64,000 nucleotides of DNA from Mrakia gelida (GCA_024345305.1 BRON01000005.1:372001-436000), one strand, 5' to 3'. Positions 23,801-35,168 are shown, numbered from the stretch's first letter. The notes: generated by a model from the sequence alone, not told the origin. Translations and numbers: made by a program.

Positions 23801-24508
23801 GAGACCGTTCTGACCCCGTTCTCCTCTTCCCAGGTCTTGACCGAGTGCCTGACGGACAAGAACTTGGAGGTTCGAGACCTCGCGTCGTCGTGCTTGTCGA
23901 CCGTGCTTCGATGCAGTCAGCGAGCGAGCATCGTCGTCTTCAAGGTACGTTCCTCCTCTATCTCGTTCTTCTCCTTGCACTCACTGACCTTCCTTCGTTT
24001 CGTCTCTACAGAATCGGTTCCAGAAGACGATTCGAGAGACGCAGATCCCGAAACGTCGACTCGAAAACGGAGAGCAAGATCCCGCCTACACCGCTGCTCT
24101 CACCCAAATGCACGCTGCTGTTCTCGGAGTCGGAGCCATGTACGTTTCGATCATCTCGTATCTTTCCTCCAGCTCTGATACTGATCAGTTCTCTCTCGAT
24201 TTCACAGCGTCGAAGCCTTCCCCTACACCGTCCCTCACTACGTGCCCGAACTCCTCGCCGAGACTCTCGCCGCTCACGCTTCGGATCCCATCCCCGTCTC
24301 TACCACGGTCCGAAAGGTTGCCGCTGCTTTCAAGGCTTCTCATCAAGATACCTGGGAGAACGAGGACAAGAAACGATTCACCGAAGATCAACTCTCCTCG
24401 TTGACTTCGATCCTCTCCGGAACCTGTAAGCTCGCTCTCTCCTTCGTACCTACCTCGCGACCACCGTACTGACCTCGAACCATCTCCTTTTCAGCCTACT
24501 ACGCCTAG
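14821..24508 (+). CDS. BLM10: Proteasome activator Blm10 / PA200 (PSME4)
   Basis: This giant HEAT-repeat protein caps the 20S proteasome and opens its gate in nucleus and cytosol. About 40 exons encode roughly 2,000 or more residues. Recognised parts are LLSYPNSLPYKVESLQAMDERLD near the N-terminus, WRWHRDLSRYLAMKYPMKRERRVALLKLYFELA, DITLPWRPIFDIL, many HEAT-like helices (for example KIDWHVPGEAELAFVTRLL and TTHWKYTVFAQRYLRALVRRD), FVGWASQEDAR, and near the end VLGVGAIVEAFPYTVPHYVPELL. The C-terminus is S-Y-Y-A, the HbYX-like motif that docks Blm10 into proteasome alpha-subunit pockets. It is formed across the last intron. The N-terminal acidic part (DDDEIKSYDSSNASDPDAFF) is not conserved, and the start (14821 or 14890) is uncertain. 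The family call is secure. Confidence 0.93.
17694..17703. repeat. CGACGCGTCG palindrome
   Basis: A perfect 10-bp palindrome inside a BLM10 intron, between donor and branch site. Confidence 0.7.
18531..18540. repeat. CGACGCGTCG palindrome
   Basis: A perfect 10-bp palindrome in a second BLM10 intron, less than 1 kb from the previous copy. Confidence 0.7.
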
Positions 24509-24814
24509 ATCTCTCTCTTCTCGTTCGCCTTGGAACTCTTTCACGCCGCCCTCTTTCACGTCGTCCCTCCTCGCTGTCTCGTACTCTTTATGACCTCTTC
24601 GCTCGTTCGGATATCTTGTAGCTCTATCTCTTCTCTTGCTTTGACCCCCGTTGATCTCTTTCGTCGCCTTAGCTTAGCTTTTCCTGATGTGAATCACGCT
24701 TCTTCTCCTTTCGCGCAAGTTCGACGAGTTCGAGTACGCAACGTGTCTCGAATCGCACTTTTTGAACTCAAGTTGCACTCAGAGAAGAAGGTGTATAGGG
24801 CTTGGATGGAGAGC
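24509..24814. other. Convergent intergenic region (BLM10 / BTB1)
   Basis: About 306 bp between two stop codons. It is T-rich after BLM10 (CTCTTTATGACC, TTGTAGCTC) and should contain both 3' ends. No gene was seen. Confidence 0.45.
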
Positions 24815-25825
24815 TTATGGTATCGTAGCGGTCATCTGTGAGATATAAGATGAAGAAGGAAGCAGCGAAAGAGACGATCGGTCAGTCCTCGTTCGACGCG
24901 TCGAGTTCCTTCCCGAGTCGAGCACGAGAAAGAGAACTCACTCGACGATGCTTCTGAGAGCTCAAGCCGATGAACTGATGGTTCAATCGAACTTCTACAA
25001 GGGGAAATGAGATGAAAAGCGGGCGTGAACGACATCGAACAAGGCTGTTCTTCTATAACGACGCGAGCAAGAGAAAAAAAAGACAAAGACGACTCACGAA
25101 GTCGGAGGCAAGCTGGGTCCAAGTTAAGCGCTTGATGAAGACGTCCTCCTCGAGCCTGAATAGACAAAGCAGCGTCTTGGTCGAGATCCTCTCGATCCAT
25201 TTCGAAGGACGGTCGGTCACCCTGGCGGGCGAGCCGACGGAGACGTAGCCACTTTTCGCGTCAGTGTGCCCAGCCAGATAGACCCATCGGAAGTCCCTGT
25301 CCATCTTGGCGAGCGCGACTCGAGTGAGCCTCAGGTCTCCGAAAGCGAGAGCTGGACCGAGAACTCCAACGGGATCCGCCGTGGCGAGAACTTCGAGGCG
25401 AGCGGTCGCCGACTCCTTCACCGTATCGGCTCCGAACTTGGCCGAAGTCTCGTATAGACTGAAAGAACGAAGAGGTTATAATCAAGTACGAACTTCCCAA
25501 AATCAAGCGAGATGTTTACTCACTCTGCTGCCACGTCGACCGAAACCTCTCCCCACCTCGGCCTCGTCTGATCTCGAACGATGAACGTGAGGAGAAGAGC
25601 AAGACGTGATCCTCCCTCTGTCATCTGAACCACTGGGAGTCCAGTATTCTTGCACTTCATCGCAACGGCTTCTCCCGCCAACGAGTCGAACATGTTGTCG
25701 AACGCCTCCGAGTTTGCTTGAAGCGAGAGTCGTCGAACGGCGAAGTCCTTTCCATCCGAGCTTCTGAGAACGACGTCGGCTCGAGGATCTGCGACGTAGT
25801 TGATGGTGGATTGCGAGGTGGACAT
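24815..25825 (-). CDS. BTB/POZ domain protein 1 (3' end uncertain)
   Basis: BTB/POZ proteins dimerise and often act as Cullin-3 substrate adaptors. The role of this one is unknown. Exon 1 starts MSTSQSTINY and carries the BTB signature ADVVLRSSDGKDFAVRRLSLQANSEAFDNMF (residues about 13-43), followed by VVQMTEGGSRLALLLTFI. Exon 2 continues DLYETSAKFGADTVKESATARL, FGDLRLTRVALAKMD and WIERISTKTLLCLFRLEEDV up to a donor at about 25095. Downstream there are two acceptor choices and one more complete intron (GTGAGT, CTGACC, CACAG). One splice form stops at 24983-24985; the other stays open and ends at 24815. No function is claimed beyond the domain. It lies in tandem with BTB protein 2. Confidence 0.7.
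24894..24903. repeat. CGACGCGTCG palindrome
   Basis: A perfect 10-bp palindrome in the terminal intron of BTB gene 1. Confidence 0.7.
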
Positions 25826-26703
25826 GGTGGGGATCGAAGGAAGGGAAGAGTAGGAGGGAAGGGAGGGAGATGTGGTTAGAGGGCGAAGGAGATGCGAGAC
25901 GTCAGCCCGAACGAAATGACGTTCGAAAAACGAGCTGTCCACCTTGACGACGCTAATCAGAGGTGATCTATGATGTCAAAAGCTGGACGAGAAGAAAGAC
26001 CCATGAAGGATGAAGGCCTCAAGAGAGCTCAGCTTCGACGAGGAGGAGAGATGGATCGACGCGTCGTCCATTCTCGAAGTTTCGCGTTGATCAAGCTCGT
26101 TGAAACAGTTTGATCTCGAGCGAATCAGCGTAGCTAAAGAAGCAAAGTATGGATAAACGGCGAGGACCTGTTCACATGAGTCGTTCGTGATTTGAGAGAG
26201 CTGGGAGGAGAAGCAAGGGCGAAGGAGGTCAGCTCGAAGAACGAAGGACGCGTTTGTCGACGAGAAGAAGTCGGGAAGACGTACTTTCGAAGGCTTGAGG
26301 AGTAAAAGAGACTACTGGACTGCGTATGAGCGAATGAGAATTGGGGGAGGGGATCGTTTCGTTGAAGTCGTTCAAGAGGAGGAGGGACGATGAGGGAGGA
26401 GGAGGAGGACGCGTCGTGAGGTTGAGATCGAGGCTGGAAGTCAGAGCGAAAGGGTGGGGGTCAGAACTTCCAGGTGATAAAAAGGTGATGACTCGAGATG
26501 TGGATGCGGGTGAAGCTAGACTCACGATGGAAGCACGAGGGGTCCAAGAGCTGGCAGAAGGGGAGCTTGAAGGGTTGCGACGACGCGAAATCTGGAGAGA
26601 GAACGACCCGGTTCGAAGCGAGATCCGAGGTCAGAAGATAATTGAGCGCATTCAGATAGCGGACCAAAGGTCCAGAAGGAACGAGAACTTACTAGATGAT
26701 CGG
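25826..26703. other. Spacer between BTB genes with intron-like units downstream of the BTB2 stop
   Basis: This 878-bp stretch carries, on the minus strand, a donor 14 nt after the BTB2 stop (CTA|GTAAGT, about 26690), a CTGACC branch and a CTCTCCAG acceptor (about 26594). A second donor follows (ATC|GTGAGT, about 26528). A third unit at about 26282-26202 has GTACGT, GCTGACC and CTCCCAG. This suggests a spliced 3' UTR or alternative 3' exons. No extended coding frame supports more protein. One CGACGCGTCG palindrome lies at 26057. Confidence 0.45.
26057..26066. repeat. CGACGCGTCG palindrome
   Basis: A perfect 10-bp palindrome in the spacer between the two BTB genes. Confidence 0.7.
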
Positions 26704-27507
26704 CTACAAAGCGAAGTCGTCCGCTGCCTCTTTCCAGCTGTAACCAGACTCGTTGAGGACCCTGTCCCGCTTCTCCACGAATTCAAGGACGTGAGCCGTG
26801 TCCAGCTGGTTGTAGTAGACTTGCGAGATGTCGTTGACGTTGAACGTCCTCTTGGAAGCCAGCTTGACCCCGTCTGTCGTGTGTCTCGAGACCTCAACGT
26901 CGATATCCTCGTCGTCCACTCCACACCATCCCATCAAACGAACCGCTCCTTCAACGTAGAATCTCCCGGTTCGGAACCGACCGTGGGCGATGAGGGCGAG
27001 AGCGAAGGCGTCCTGGAGGCAGCTGTCGGTCTCGTCGACGCGGATCTGATCCAAGAGGCGAGGAAACGCGTAGGAAGAGATGGTTCGACCGAGTTGGATA
27101 GCGTCGTATTTCCAGCACATCTCCAGCATGTCATAGAGGACGCTGCTGCTGAAGTCGATTGGATGATCGATGAGGGGGGAGGATTGGACGAACGAGAGCC
27201 AGTTGAAGAGGGAGTAGGAAAGATCGGCGAGCTTGAGGACCGGTAGACCATCGATTCGGTCGCTTGAGTCGTCCGATCCGATGAGGAGGGTGTCCATAAA
27301 GACTTTGCTGGCTGCTTGAAGGTAGAGCTTGCGGATAGTGAAGTGTTGGCCTTGCGACGACTCGAGAATGAGGTCCGTCTCGTCGGGTTTGATGAAGTAA
27401 AACTTTGAGTAGTACTTTGCCTGACAAGGCTTGGGGTCTGAAGGTTTAGGGGAGGTGGAGGAGGTTCGAGGACGTTTGTTTGATGATGAGGTAGAGGTCG
27501 AGGCCAT
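26704..27507 (-). CDS. BTB/POZ domain protein 2
   Basis: This is a 267-residue protein from a single open frame, unusual here because almost every other gene is split. A Ser/Thr/Pro-rich N-terminus (KRPRTSSTSPKPSDP) is followed by the BTB core: ETDLILESSQGQHFTIRKLYLQAASKVFMDTLL (about residues 43-75), LPVLKLADLSYSLFNWLSFV, LYDMLEMCWKYDAIQLGR, YAFPRLLDQI and DAFALALIAHGRFRTG. The C-terminus is KEAADDFAL. The pattern (D-x-I-L-x-S-x-D/Q-G...F-x-I-R-K-L-x-L) is the fungal BTB family also seen in BTB proteins 1 and 3. The substrate or partner is unknown. It shares an upstream region with the divergent CCA1 gene. Confidence 0.82.
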   Translation of the reverse strand: MASTSTSSSNKRPRTSSTSPKPSDPKPCQAKYYSKFYFIKPDETDLILESSQGQHFTIRKLYLQAASKVFMDTLLIGSDDSSDRIDGLPVLKLADLSYSLFNWLSFVQSSPLIDHPIDFSSSVLYDMLEMCWKYDAIQLGRTISSYAFPRLLDQIRVDETDSCLQDAFALALIAHGRFRTGRFYVEGAVRLMGWCGVDDEDIDVEVSRHTTDGVKLASKRTFNVNDISQVYYNQLDTAHVLEFVEKRDRVLNESGYSWKEAADDFAL

Positions 27508-27902
27508 GATGGGTGGGCTGAGATGGAAGAAGGAAGGTGGAGGGAGGAGGACGAGTATTGGGAGAGTGGGCTGAAGGAGGATGAGATCGTCCGTCGAAAG
27601 AGCTGCTGAGTCGAGAGATCGCGGTCAGCGAAAGGGATCACATCAAGTTGTACAGGCTCCCGCAAAAAGAAACGAACTTGGAAGGTTTTGGAGGCAGGAA
27701 GTGGTCGGGAAGGACCTCGTCCTGTTGAGCTCGAACTTGACTTCGCTCCTTCCCTCCTCGCAGCAGTTCCTCCAACACCACGACCTGCTGTAGCATTTTT
27801 ATGCTGCTACGACCCTTCACCTCCTTTCTCTCCTCATCTCGATCTTCGAAACTCCCCCCCTCTCGCTCCCTGCACTCTCGAATCCCCCGCTCAGCTCCAG
27901 CG
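27508..27902. promoter_or_regulatory. Divergent promoter, BTB protein 2 / CCA1
   Basis: A 395-bp region between head-to-head start codons. A pyrimidine-rich tract (about 27800-27895) precedes the CCA1 ATG. No other gene was seen. Confidence 0.45.
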
Positions 27903-30375
27903 ATGCTCGTTAGCGATCAAACCATTCGACTCACCGACGAGGAGGATAGACTCTGCTCGCTTCTCCAGCAGTTCAAGCAGCACGTCCAAGATACAGAACC
28001 AGAGAGTCCTCAGGTCGAGTGCAGGATCGCAGGAGGATGGGTTCGAGATAAGGTGAGCTTTGGCTCTCTCAAGGAAGGGAGAGAGCGAAGGGAGAGAGAA
28101 GGGATCGAGCTCAACTTCTTTTTCCCTTCCTTCGTCCATCTTCCCTTTCCCTCACCTCCCTCCCTTCACCTCCTCGTTCACGAATTCAGCTCCTCGCCTT
28201 ACCTTGCAACGATATCGACCTCGCCCTCTCGAACCACTACGGATTTCCCTTCGCTACCGCCTTCTCAACCTTCCTCAAAGATCACCACCCCGAGATCCCT
28301 CAAACGAGAATCGCAAAGATCGAGAGCAACCCTGAACAGAGCAAACATCTCGAGACAGCAAAGCAGGACGTCATGGGAATGGAACTCGACTACGTCAACC
28401 TCAGGAAGGAAGGGTACACCGAGGGAAGCAGAATTCCGAGCATGATGGTCAGTTCGACGGGCGAGTTGCACGGAGATGACTCGAGTCGACGAGAGCCGAG
28501 CTGAGCTTTCCCTTCCCTTCGTTGATTTGGCAGGAGTTCGGAACACCTCTAGACGATGCTCTTCGGAGAGACATCACCATCAACTCGCTCTTCTACAACG
28601 TTCACACGAGAAAGGTGGAAGACTGGACGGAAAAGGTTCGTCGTCGTCTCTTCAAGACCTCCCTCGTGTCGCTTGCTCTCGTCTCCATCTCTTTCGACAG
28701 GCTCTGACTCATCGACCTGGTATCGACTTACAGGGTCTCTCCGACTTAGAAGAGGGAATCATCCGAACACCTCTCCCTCCTCGCTCGACCTTCGACGACG
28801 ACCCTCTTCGAATCATCCGCTGCGTTCGGTTCGCCTCTCGTTACGGCTTCAACCTCCATCAGGACATCGTCGAAGCGGTCAAGGACGAGGATATCAAGAA
28901 GTCTTTACGGGAGAGGATCAGTCGGGAGAGGGTTGGAATCGAGATCGAGAAGATGTTCGGCGGTCAGTTCGAACGCGTCGTCTTGTTTCTCTCTCGCCTT
29001 GTTGAACACCTCGCTGACCTGCATTCTTTTCCTTGATCCTCGTTACGGATGCACAGGCAAGAATGCTCTCCTCTCCATCCAGCTCATCGAATCCCTCGGC
29101 ATCTACGACTCCATCGTCTTCTTCTCCTCCGCCGTTCAATCCACCTTCGCCTCCACTTCTCCCTCCTCCTCCTCCCCAGCAACTCCAGCACCCTCCGCCA
29201 CCGCTCTCTCAACAGCCCTCATCTTAGATCAACTCCTCCTCTCCACCGCTACGTCCATTCCGCCCATCCACCCTACCCTCCTTCCCAGCCGCCTCCAGGA
29301 CAAGAAGGAACGAACGAGACTCTTCTTGGCTGCCTTCGCGACGCCATACCGAGGTCTGACGGTCAAGCCCGGGAAGACTGTCCTTTCGGCTCCGGAGACG
29401 GTGATCAAGGAGGTGATGAAGGTGAGTTTCGATCGGGCTCGAGTCGTGGTCAGAGAGAGCGAGGCGAGACAACTCTGACGAGACGCGTCTGGGTTCGTTC
29501 GCGTTCAGTTGAGCGGAGCCGATGCTTCCTTCGTCGGTCGAGCTTTCCAAGCTTCAGAAGCACTCTCTCTACCTAGCTTGGACAAGTTCCCTCCTCCTAC
29601 TCGGAGATCAGCTATCGGTTCGTCGTCTTTCTTCCATTCTGTTTCGCACTCGACGCGGCGACCAACTCGTCCTGACTTCCAGCTTCCTCCTCTCGCAACA
29701 GGCAACCTTCTTCGTCAAATCTACATCCACAACCCCGTTTCGGATACTTGCTGGACGACCTCCATCTTTTGGTCGCTCATCATGGATCTCCTTCCTCATT
29801 TCGACGCTGAGAGCGGGAAGTTCGATGGTTCGTTTCGCTTCTTCCTTTGTTTCGTCGCGCCTTGGTTCTTTCCCGAGCGTGAGACTGACGTCTCATCCCT
29901 TCTTCCGCGCGACCTTTGCAGGTGCTGCAGCCTCGGTAGTCGAGCTCTATAACACCTTCATCACAGAGATCGAGGCTCTCAACCTTCCATCAGCCATCGA
30001 AGCTAAACCTATCATCGACGTTCGTTCGCCTTTCTTCCCCTCCACCATCTGCCCTCTCTACTCTCTTCTTTTCTTTCGCTCGTCCCACTCACTGAGTATC
30101 TTTCCCGTTCTCCCTCCGTCTCGCGCACACAGGGCAAAGAGATCCTCGCCCTCCTCGGTCTCACCAAAGGCGGACCGATCCTCAAAACCTCCCTCGACCT
30201 GATCGTCACCTGGCAGCTCGACCACCCTCAGGGCACCAAGGAGGAAGGATCGGCTTGGTTGAAGGAGGAGTACGAGCAGGGTAGGGTTGTTGTTGTTGGG
30301 GCTGGAGCGAGTCCGCCGACTGGAGGAGGAGGACTGGCGAAGGGGGAGAAGGGAGGGAAGAAGAAGAAGATCTAG
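27903..30375 (+). CDS. CCA1: CCA-adding enzyme (tRNA nucleotidyltransferase)
   Basis: The enzyme adds the CCA 3' end to nuclear and mitochondrial tRNAs, using CTP and ATP. About nine exons encode roughly 560 residues. Class II motifs appear in order: CRIAGGWVRDK (residues about 40-50), the catalytic D-x-D in NDIDLALSNHYG, the DDALRRDITINSLFYN motif, then GIIRTPLPPRSTFDDDPLRIIRCVRFASRYGF with the neck. Body and tail helices follow, including KKSLRERISRERVGIEIEKM. The C-terminus is Gly/Lys-rich and ends GGKKKKI. The chosen ATG gives a short N-terminus without an obvious mitochondrial presequence, although yeast CCA1 is dual-targeted. Confidence in function is high. Confidence 0.93.
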
Positions 30376-30712
30376 TTTGAATCTACGATGCATCTTGCCT
30401 GCTCTTTGTGAGTCTCGAGAAAGAAGGGAAGCGACGAGGTGGAAGCGAGAGAAAGAGCACAGTCGTCTTTCGGCTGAGTTCGTGCACGAAAAGAAGGGAA
30501 GGCAAAACGAAAGATCAATCGAGCCAAGAAGAAAGGTATCGAGTCTATCTATCTGGTACAAGCAGCAGTAGCAAAGGGTAAAGGCAACCAAGAATATGCA
30601 AAAAAGGGCAAAACCGAACAAGAAACGAAACTGCAGCAAGAACAAGAAAGCGAAAGAAGTCCGACGCGTCTCGAAACGAAAAACAAAGATCTAAGCGAAC
30701 GAACGAACGGAA
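30376..30712. other. Convergent intergenic region (CCA1 / disordered protein)
   Basis: About 337 bp between two stop codons. It holds both 3' UTRs and an A-rich stretch (about 30595-30660). No gene was found. Confidence 0.45.
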
Positions 30713-33700
30713 TCACCGACTCAACACCCTCATCTCTCCCAAACACTCTCCACACCTCTTCTCCACCTCCTTCACATGCTCCAGCAGCGGCTTGAGGTTC
30801 TCGGGCGACAGTTCGACGATCCCTTCCTTCGACACCACGCTCTTCGCTCCTCCGTTGGTCTTGTTGTTGTTCGACGACGACGACGGCCAATCCGACGGCG
30901 CAACGGACGAAGCTGGTGCCGATCGCATCGGTAAGGGGTTGCTCCGGGTCGGAGGTGGTGGTGGAGGGGGCATCGGAGGAAGAGGAGGAGCAGGCGAAAG
31001 TCGTCTGAGAGCTTTAGTGACCGCCGACGAAGACGACCTCACCGTCCTTTCCTCGCTGGCGTTGTCCGGGACGTCGACTCTTGAGCGATACGACGCAGGG
31101 GTGGTTCGACCTCCGAAGTCGACGGTGCTGATGTGGGGGGTTGAAGAGCGAGGGTCGTCGATGGACATCCGATCCCAGTCGGCATCGGACTTGTCGACGT
31201 CTTTTCTTGAGCCTCCGGATTGGGATTTTCCACCTCCTCCTCCTCCTCCACCGCCGCCAAAGACTCCTCCTCCACCGCTGCTGCTTCGAGTGCTACTCCT
31301 CGTTCGATCCCCCGACGAGCTCCCTCCTCCGAAGCGGAAGATGGACGCGAGACTCGGTCGTCGCGGTGATTTCCTCGTTGCCGTGGACCCAAACGACTGA
31401 TCCGCTGCTGTTGACGACATCGTTCCCGCCGAGCCAGAGTATCCTCTTTGACGGCCACTGACAGGATCGCTAACGGATCTCTTCCCGTCTCCCATTCCCT
31501 TGTCGTCTCCCTCGCCGCTAGGCATGTCTCCTCCGAGTCGAAGCGAACGAAGAAAGTCCTTGATCCCTTTGACTCCTGCTCGACTGACGCGACGACCGGA
31601 GGATTTGCCTTTGCGTTCGTCGTCGGCGAGGGTTCGGGAGGAAGGGAAGGATCCGGAGGGGTGTTGGGCGTAGGGTGAGTCGAGAGGGGAGGGGAGGGTG
31701 ATGCTTGAGCGAGCTGCTTCGTGAGGGTAGGATCGGTTTCGAGGGGTTGTGGCCGCGTGAGGAAGACCGGAGGGGAGGGAGGGCAGCGTTGAGGGAGCAG
31801 GAGTTTCCAACATCGTTCGAAGGACCTCGAGTTGTCGTCTTGAAAGGTCGCTCCTTCCTGTGCTCGCTCTCCATCGCTCCGGCGACGCTTGAGGAGGTCC
31901 GACTCCAGCGAGGAGGGGAGAAGTCGAGAGTTCCGTTGACGAAGAGTTGAGTCCGTTCGGCGTGGAAGGCATGGGGACGTCGAGACCTCCTGCTAGCGTG
32001 ACTGCTCGTTCTCGAGCTGAGTAGCTCGATCCTGCCTCCGAGAGACGATTCGAGTCTCGAGTTTCCTGATCGACGAGCGTTCCTCCCCCGAGTTCGACGA
32101 GGACCTCTGCCATCTCCCACCAAGGACTGTACTGGAGCTCGATCTCCCGGAGAGCTTGGGCTCCCTGATCTGAGCGGAACTGGTCGATGGACTGGCGGCG
32201 AATGGAGAAGGAGGGTTGGGAGGAGGAGTAGGAGTTTTGGGCGAGAAGAGGAGGTGGTGGGGACGCTCGTGAAGCGAAGGAGGCGACGAGGGATTCTCGA
32301 AGGGTGGTGTAGGTGATCTGGAGAGTTTTCAGATCTGGTTGAACGGGAAGAGAGAAGGACGGTGAGCTGAGCGTCGAAAGCGAGACGCGACTTCGACCTT
32401 CGAGACGCGTCGAAACAATTGAGACTCACCTTCAACCTTCAACGCGAACTCTCTCACCACTCCAACCCTCTCCCTCAAAGCCTTCTGTGCACTCGCCACC
32501 CGACTCGGTATCCTCAAGTCACTGAGACTGTTCCTCCTGGTAACTCCCCGAACCGAAGGCGTCGAGCTCGACCGAACGAGATCCGATTCGAACGCGACGG
32601 GCATCGTCGAGACCTCTGACGTCCGAGGAGAGGCCATGAGGGTAGGAAGAGGAGTAGTCGCGATGGTCGGGGAGTGTTTCGTAGGGATGGAGCTGACGGA
32701 AGAGGTAGTTCGATGGCTCTTGCGACCGAGGGAGGAAAGTCGTCGGAGTCCTTTTGGTTTGTCGAGTTTGAAGGGCTCGCTTGGGAACGATGGACCACCG
32801 AGAGCGGCCGCGGAGGAGGAGGAGGCATCGGGATCGGTGTTGGATTGGGAGGAAGGGTGGTTGAGGGGAGTGACTTGCCGAACTGAGGTTGGACGACTTC
32901 GTGACGCGGCGGAAGGAACAGGAGGAGGAGGCATGAGGATCGAGGAGGGTTTGGGTTTGATCTTGGGTGAGGCGAGGCCTGAGTCGCTCCGAGAGGGTAG
33001 ATGGAAACCCATGACTGCTGATGCTGGACGTTGGTAAGGGCTCCCTCCGGAAGGCGAACCGTTGAGAGGAGGAGTCGCGTTCGACGCCGAGGGTGAAGCG
33101 TCCGAGTTGTTGCTGTTGGGGGTGTAGCGAAGTGGGATGCTGATCCTCCTTGGGCGAGTGTGTTCCGTTGACGGTGTCTTCTTGAGTTTCCGAGGAGAGC
33201 GAGGAGGAGAGGGAGTTTCGGAGGGGAGACGAGGTTTGGACGTGGAGGAGAGTCGTTTCTGAATTGAGCTCATTCCTCGAGCGATGAGTTGACGAGGTGA
33301 CGACGACATGGGAGTATCCTTCCCACCCTCGTCTGCCATGTCCCTACCACTCCCTCCACCAGCAACATCTCTCCCTTCGTCGTCCTCGGACGAGCCATCT
33401 CCCAGCGGTTCTTCTCCCACCCTCGACCTCTTCCTCAATCTCCTCCTCGTCCGTCCCGACCTCGGAGTCTCGTCGTAGGTTTCCTGAAGACTGTATCCGT
33501 TTCCGGCGAGATGGGCGATCGACTGAGAGTCTGATCTATGGGTTTGGGTTGGAGAGGAAGGGAACTCGTTCCCAGTCGGCGAAGGGAAGGGTTGAGGAGC
33601 GTACGAGTGTCGAGAGGGATGGACGAAGGACCGTTCCGAGTCGCAAGACGTCCCCGGAGATGGAAGAGGAGGTCGGAGGTTGGTGTTGGAGGATTGACGA

Positions 33701-34391
33701 GATGGAGAGTCGAAGGAAGCGTGTCGTGGAGGTGGTGGTGGTACTCGTGGAGGTTGGGAGGATGTTGAAGGGTTGAGAGGGCGATGGGGAGAGGAGGAGG
33801 AGGGAGGAGGAGAAGGTGACTCTGTGACGATTCCTTCCATGCTGAAGCCCTGCCAATCCTTCTTAGCCCTCTTCCTAGCAGATCCACTCCCTCCTTCATC
33901 CCCATCTTCGTCCTCTTCTCCACTGCTTGGTCTCTCGTCCTCTGTGTTTGCACCTGTTGCAGGACCGTCCTCGACGTCTGTGTCCATCCAACCCGCCTCG
34001 TTGAAGCTCGGAACGGGACTCTTGCCTCGAGAACGCTGGTTCTGAGAACCGTTCTGACGATTTGGGGAGGTTGAGGATACTTGGAAGAGGAAGTCGTCGT
34101 CCCAGTGTTCTTGGGCTGAACGAGGAAGAGGGCGAAGGAAAGAGGTGATCAAACAAAAAGGAAGAAGAGAAGGAGATCAGTCCTTCCGAGCGCAACCTTC
34201 CTTCAAGCATCTTCAACGAGCCATCCAGACGTCTAGTAGACTCTTTCCTTGCTCAGAAGGGAACCCATCTCGTTCACTCGTACTCACATTCCTTTGGTTT
34301 CGAGATCCCTAAACCGAGCATGCTGACGGGTCGAGTTGGGGAAGTTGTTGAGCTTGGACCTGCTTGAGCGTTCACGCTGTTGTTGTTCATG
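30713..34391 (-). CDS. Large disordered protein with N-terminal WDDDF motif
   Basis: Three exons encode about 1,150 residues. The N-terminus is MNNNSVNAQAGPSSTTSPTR, then SMLGLGISKPKE joined across an intron to SQEHWDDDFLFQ. A short acidic/aromatic WDDDF peptide near the N-terminus is seen in fungal mitotic-exit/septation regulators of the Byr4/Bfa1 type, so such a role is possible but unproven. The rest is Ser/Pro/Arg-rich and low in hydrophobics, with many SP/TP sites. The only folded-looking part is helical (LKTLQITYTTLRESLVASF ... EIELQYSPWWEMAEVLVELG, about 32.1-32.3 kb). The C-terminal region has Gly and Pro runs and ends in a helix (LKPLLEHVKEVEKRCGECL). I do not assign a function. Confidence 0.65.
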
Positions 34392-35168
34392 ATCACCTCG
34401 TCGTCGGAACGAGGAGGATGCGAAAGGATCATCTCCAGGCGTACGAGAGGGAGATGAGGGAGGGCTGGGAGGCTGAGAAAGGAGGCAGAAGGCGAGGGAG
34501 GAGGGGGTTGGAAGTAGGAAAGCTCAAAGAGAGGAGCTTCGAGCTTCCCCTCCCCTCCCTTCGCCTCCTCCTCTCCTTTTGCCGGCTCAGCATGACGAGC
34601 TTTTTCTCCCTTTTTCTCCTCAGAGAGGGGAGAGAGAGATCGAGGGTTGCTTCCGAAAGCGGCTTTGGAAGGGAGACCGTCGAAAATCTTCCAATGGAGA
34701 ACTGAGAACCTTGAAACTGGAGCCTGCGTGCGACGACAGAAAGAAATCAGTGTCGACGCGTCTCGATCAGCAAGGTCTTCCTGACCTTGAGGAGACGAGA
34801 TGGAGGCATCTCCTTTCAGTCCGAAAACGTGACAGTCGAGTCCGAGAAAGATAAATAGATCCGAAACAACAAATCACGACGAGAAAGCGAAACAACAACA
34901 CCGACGAACCGAGACGCGACGAGATATCGAACAAGTACAAGGCAACAAAGAACGAGACTGGAGAGCTACACGAAACGAGATATATATATGATTAGGGGAG
35001 TAGAAGTACATACAAACACAAGACCGAGACTGAGAAGCTAAACCTAGACTACAGATCCAATCGAACCGAACGAAACGAAACGAAAACAAACCCAAACCGA
35101 CCTCGCCTCCCTCCTCCTTCTCACCCTCCCACCCACCCTTCCCTCCCTTCCTACACCCCACCCATCCT
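34392..35168. other. Intergenic region upstream of the disordered-protein gene
   Basis: This 777-bp stretch between two minus-strand genes should contain the promoter of the disordered-protein gene and the 3' UTR of the F-box gene. A TATATATATG run occurs at about 34980. No coding frame is supported. Confidence 0.45.

Noticed and set aside
23282..23980. Minus-strand frame of 232 codons inside BLM10
   Set aside because: It crosses several BLM10 introns and exons on the opposite strand and lacks any family similarity.
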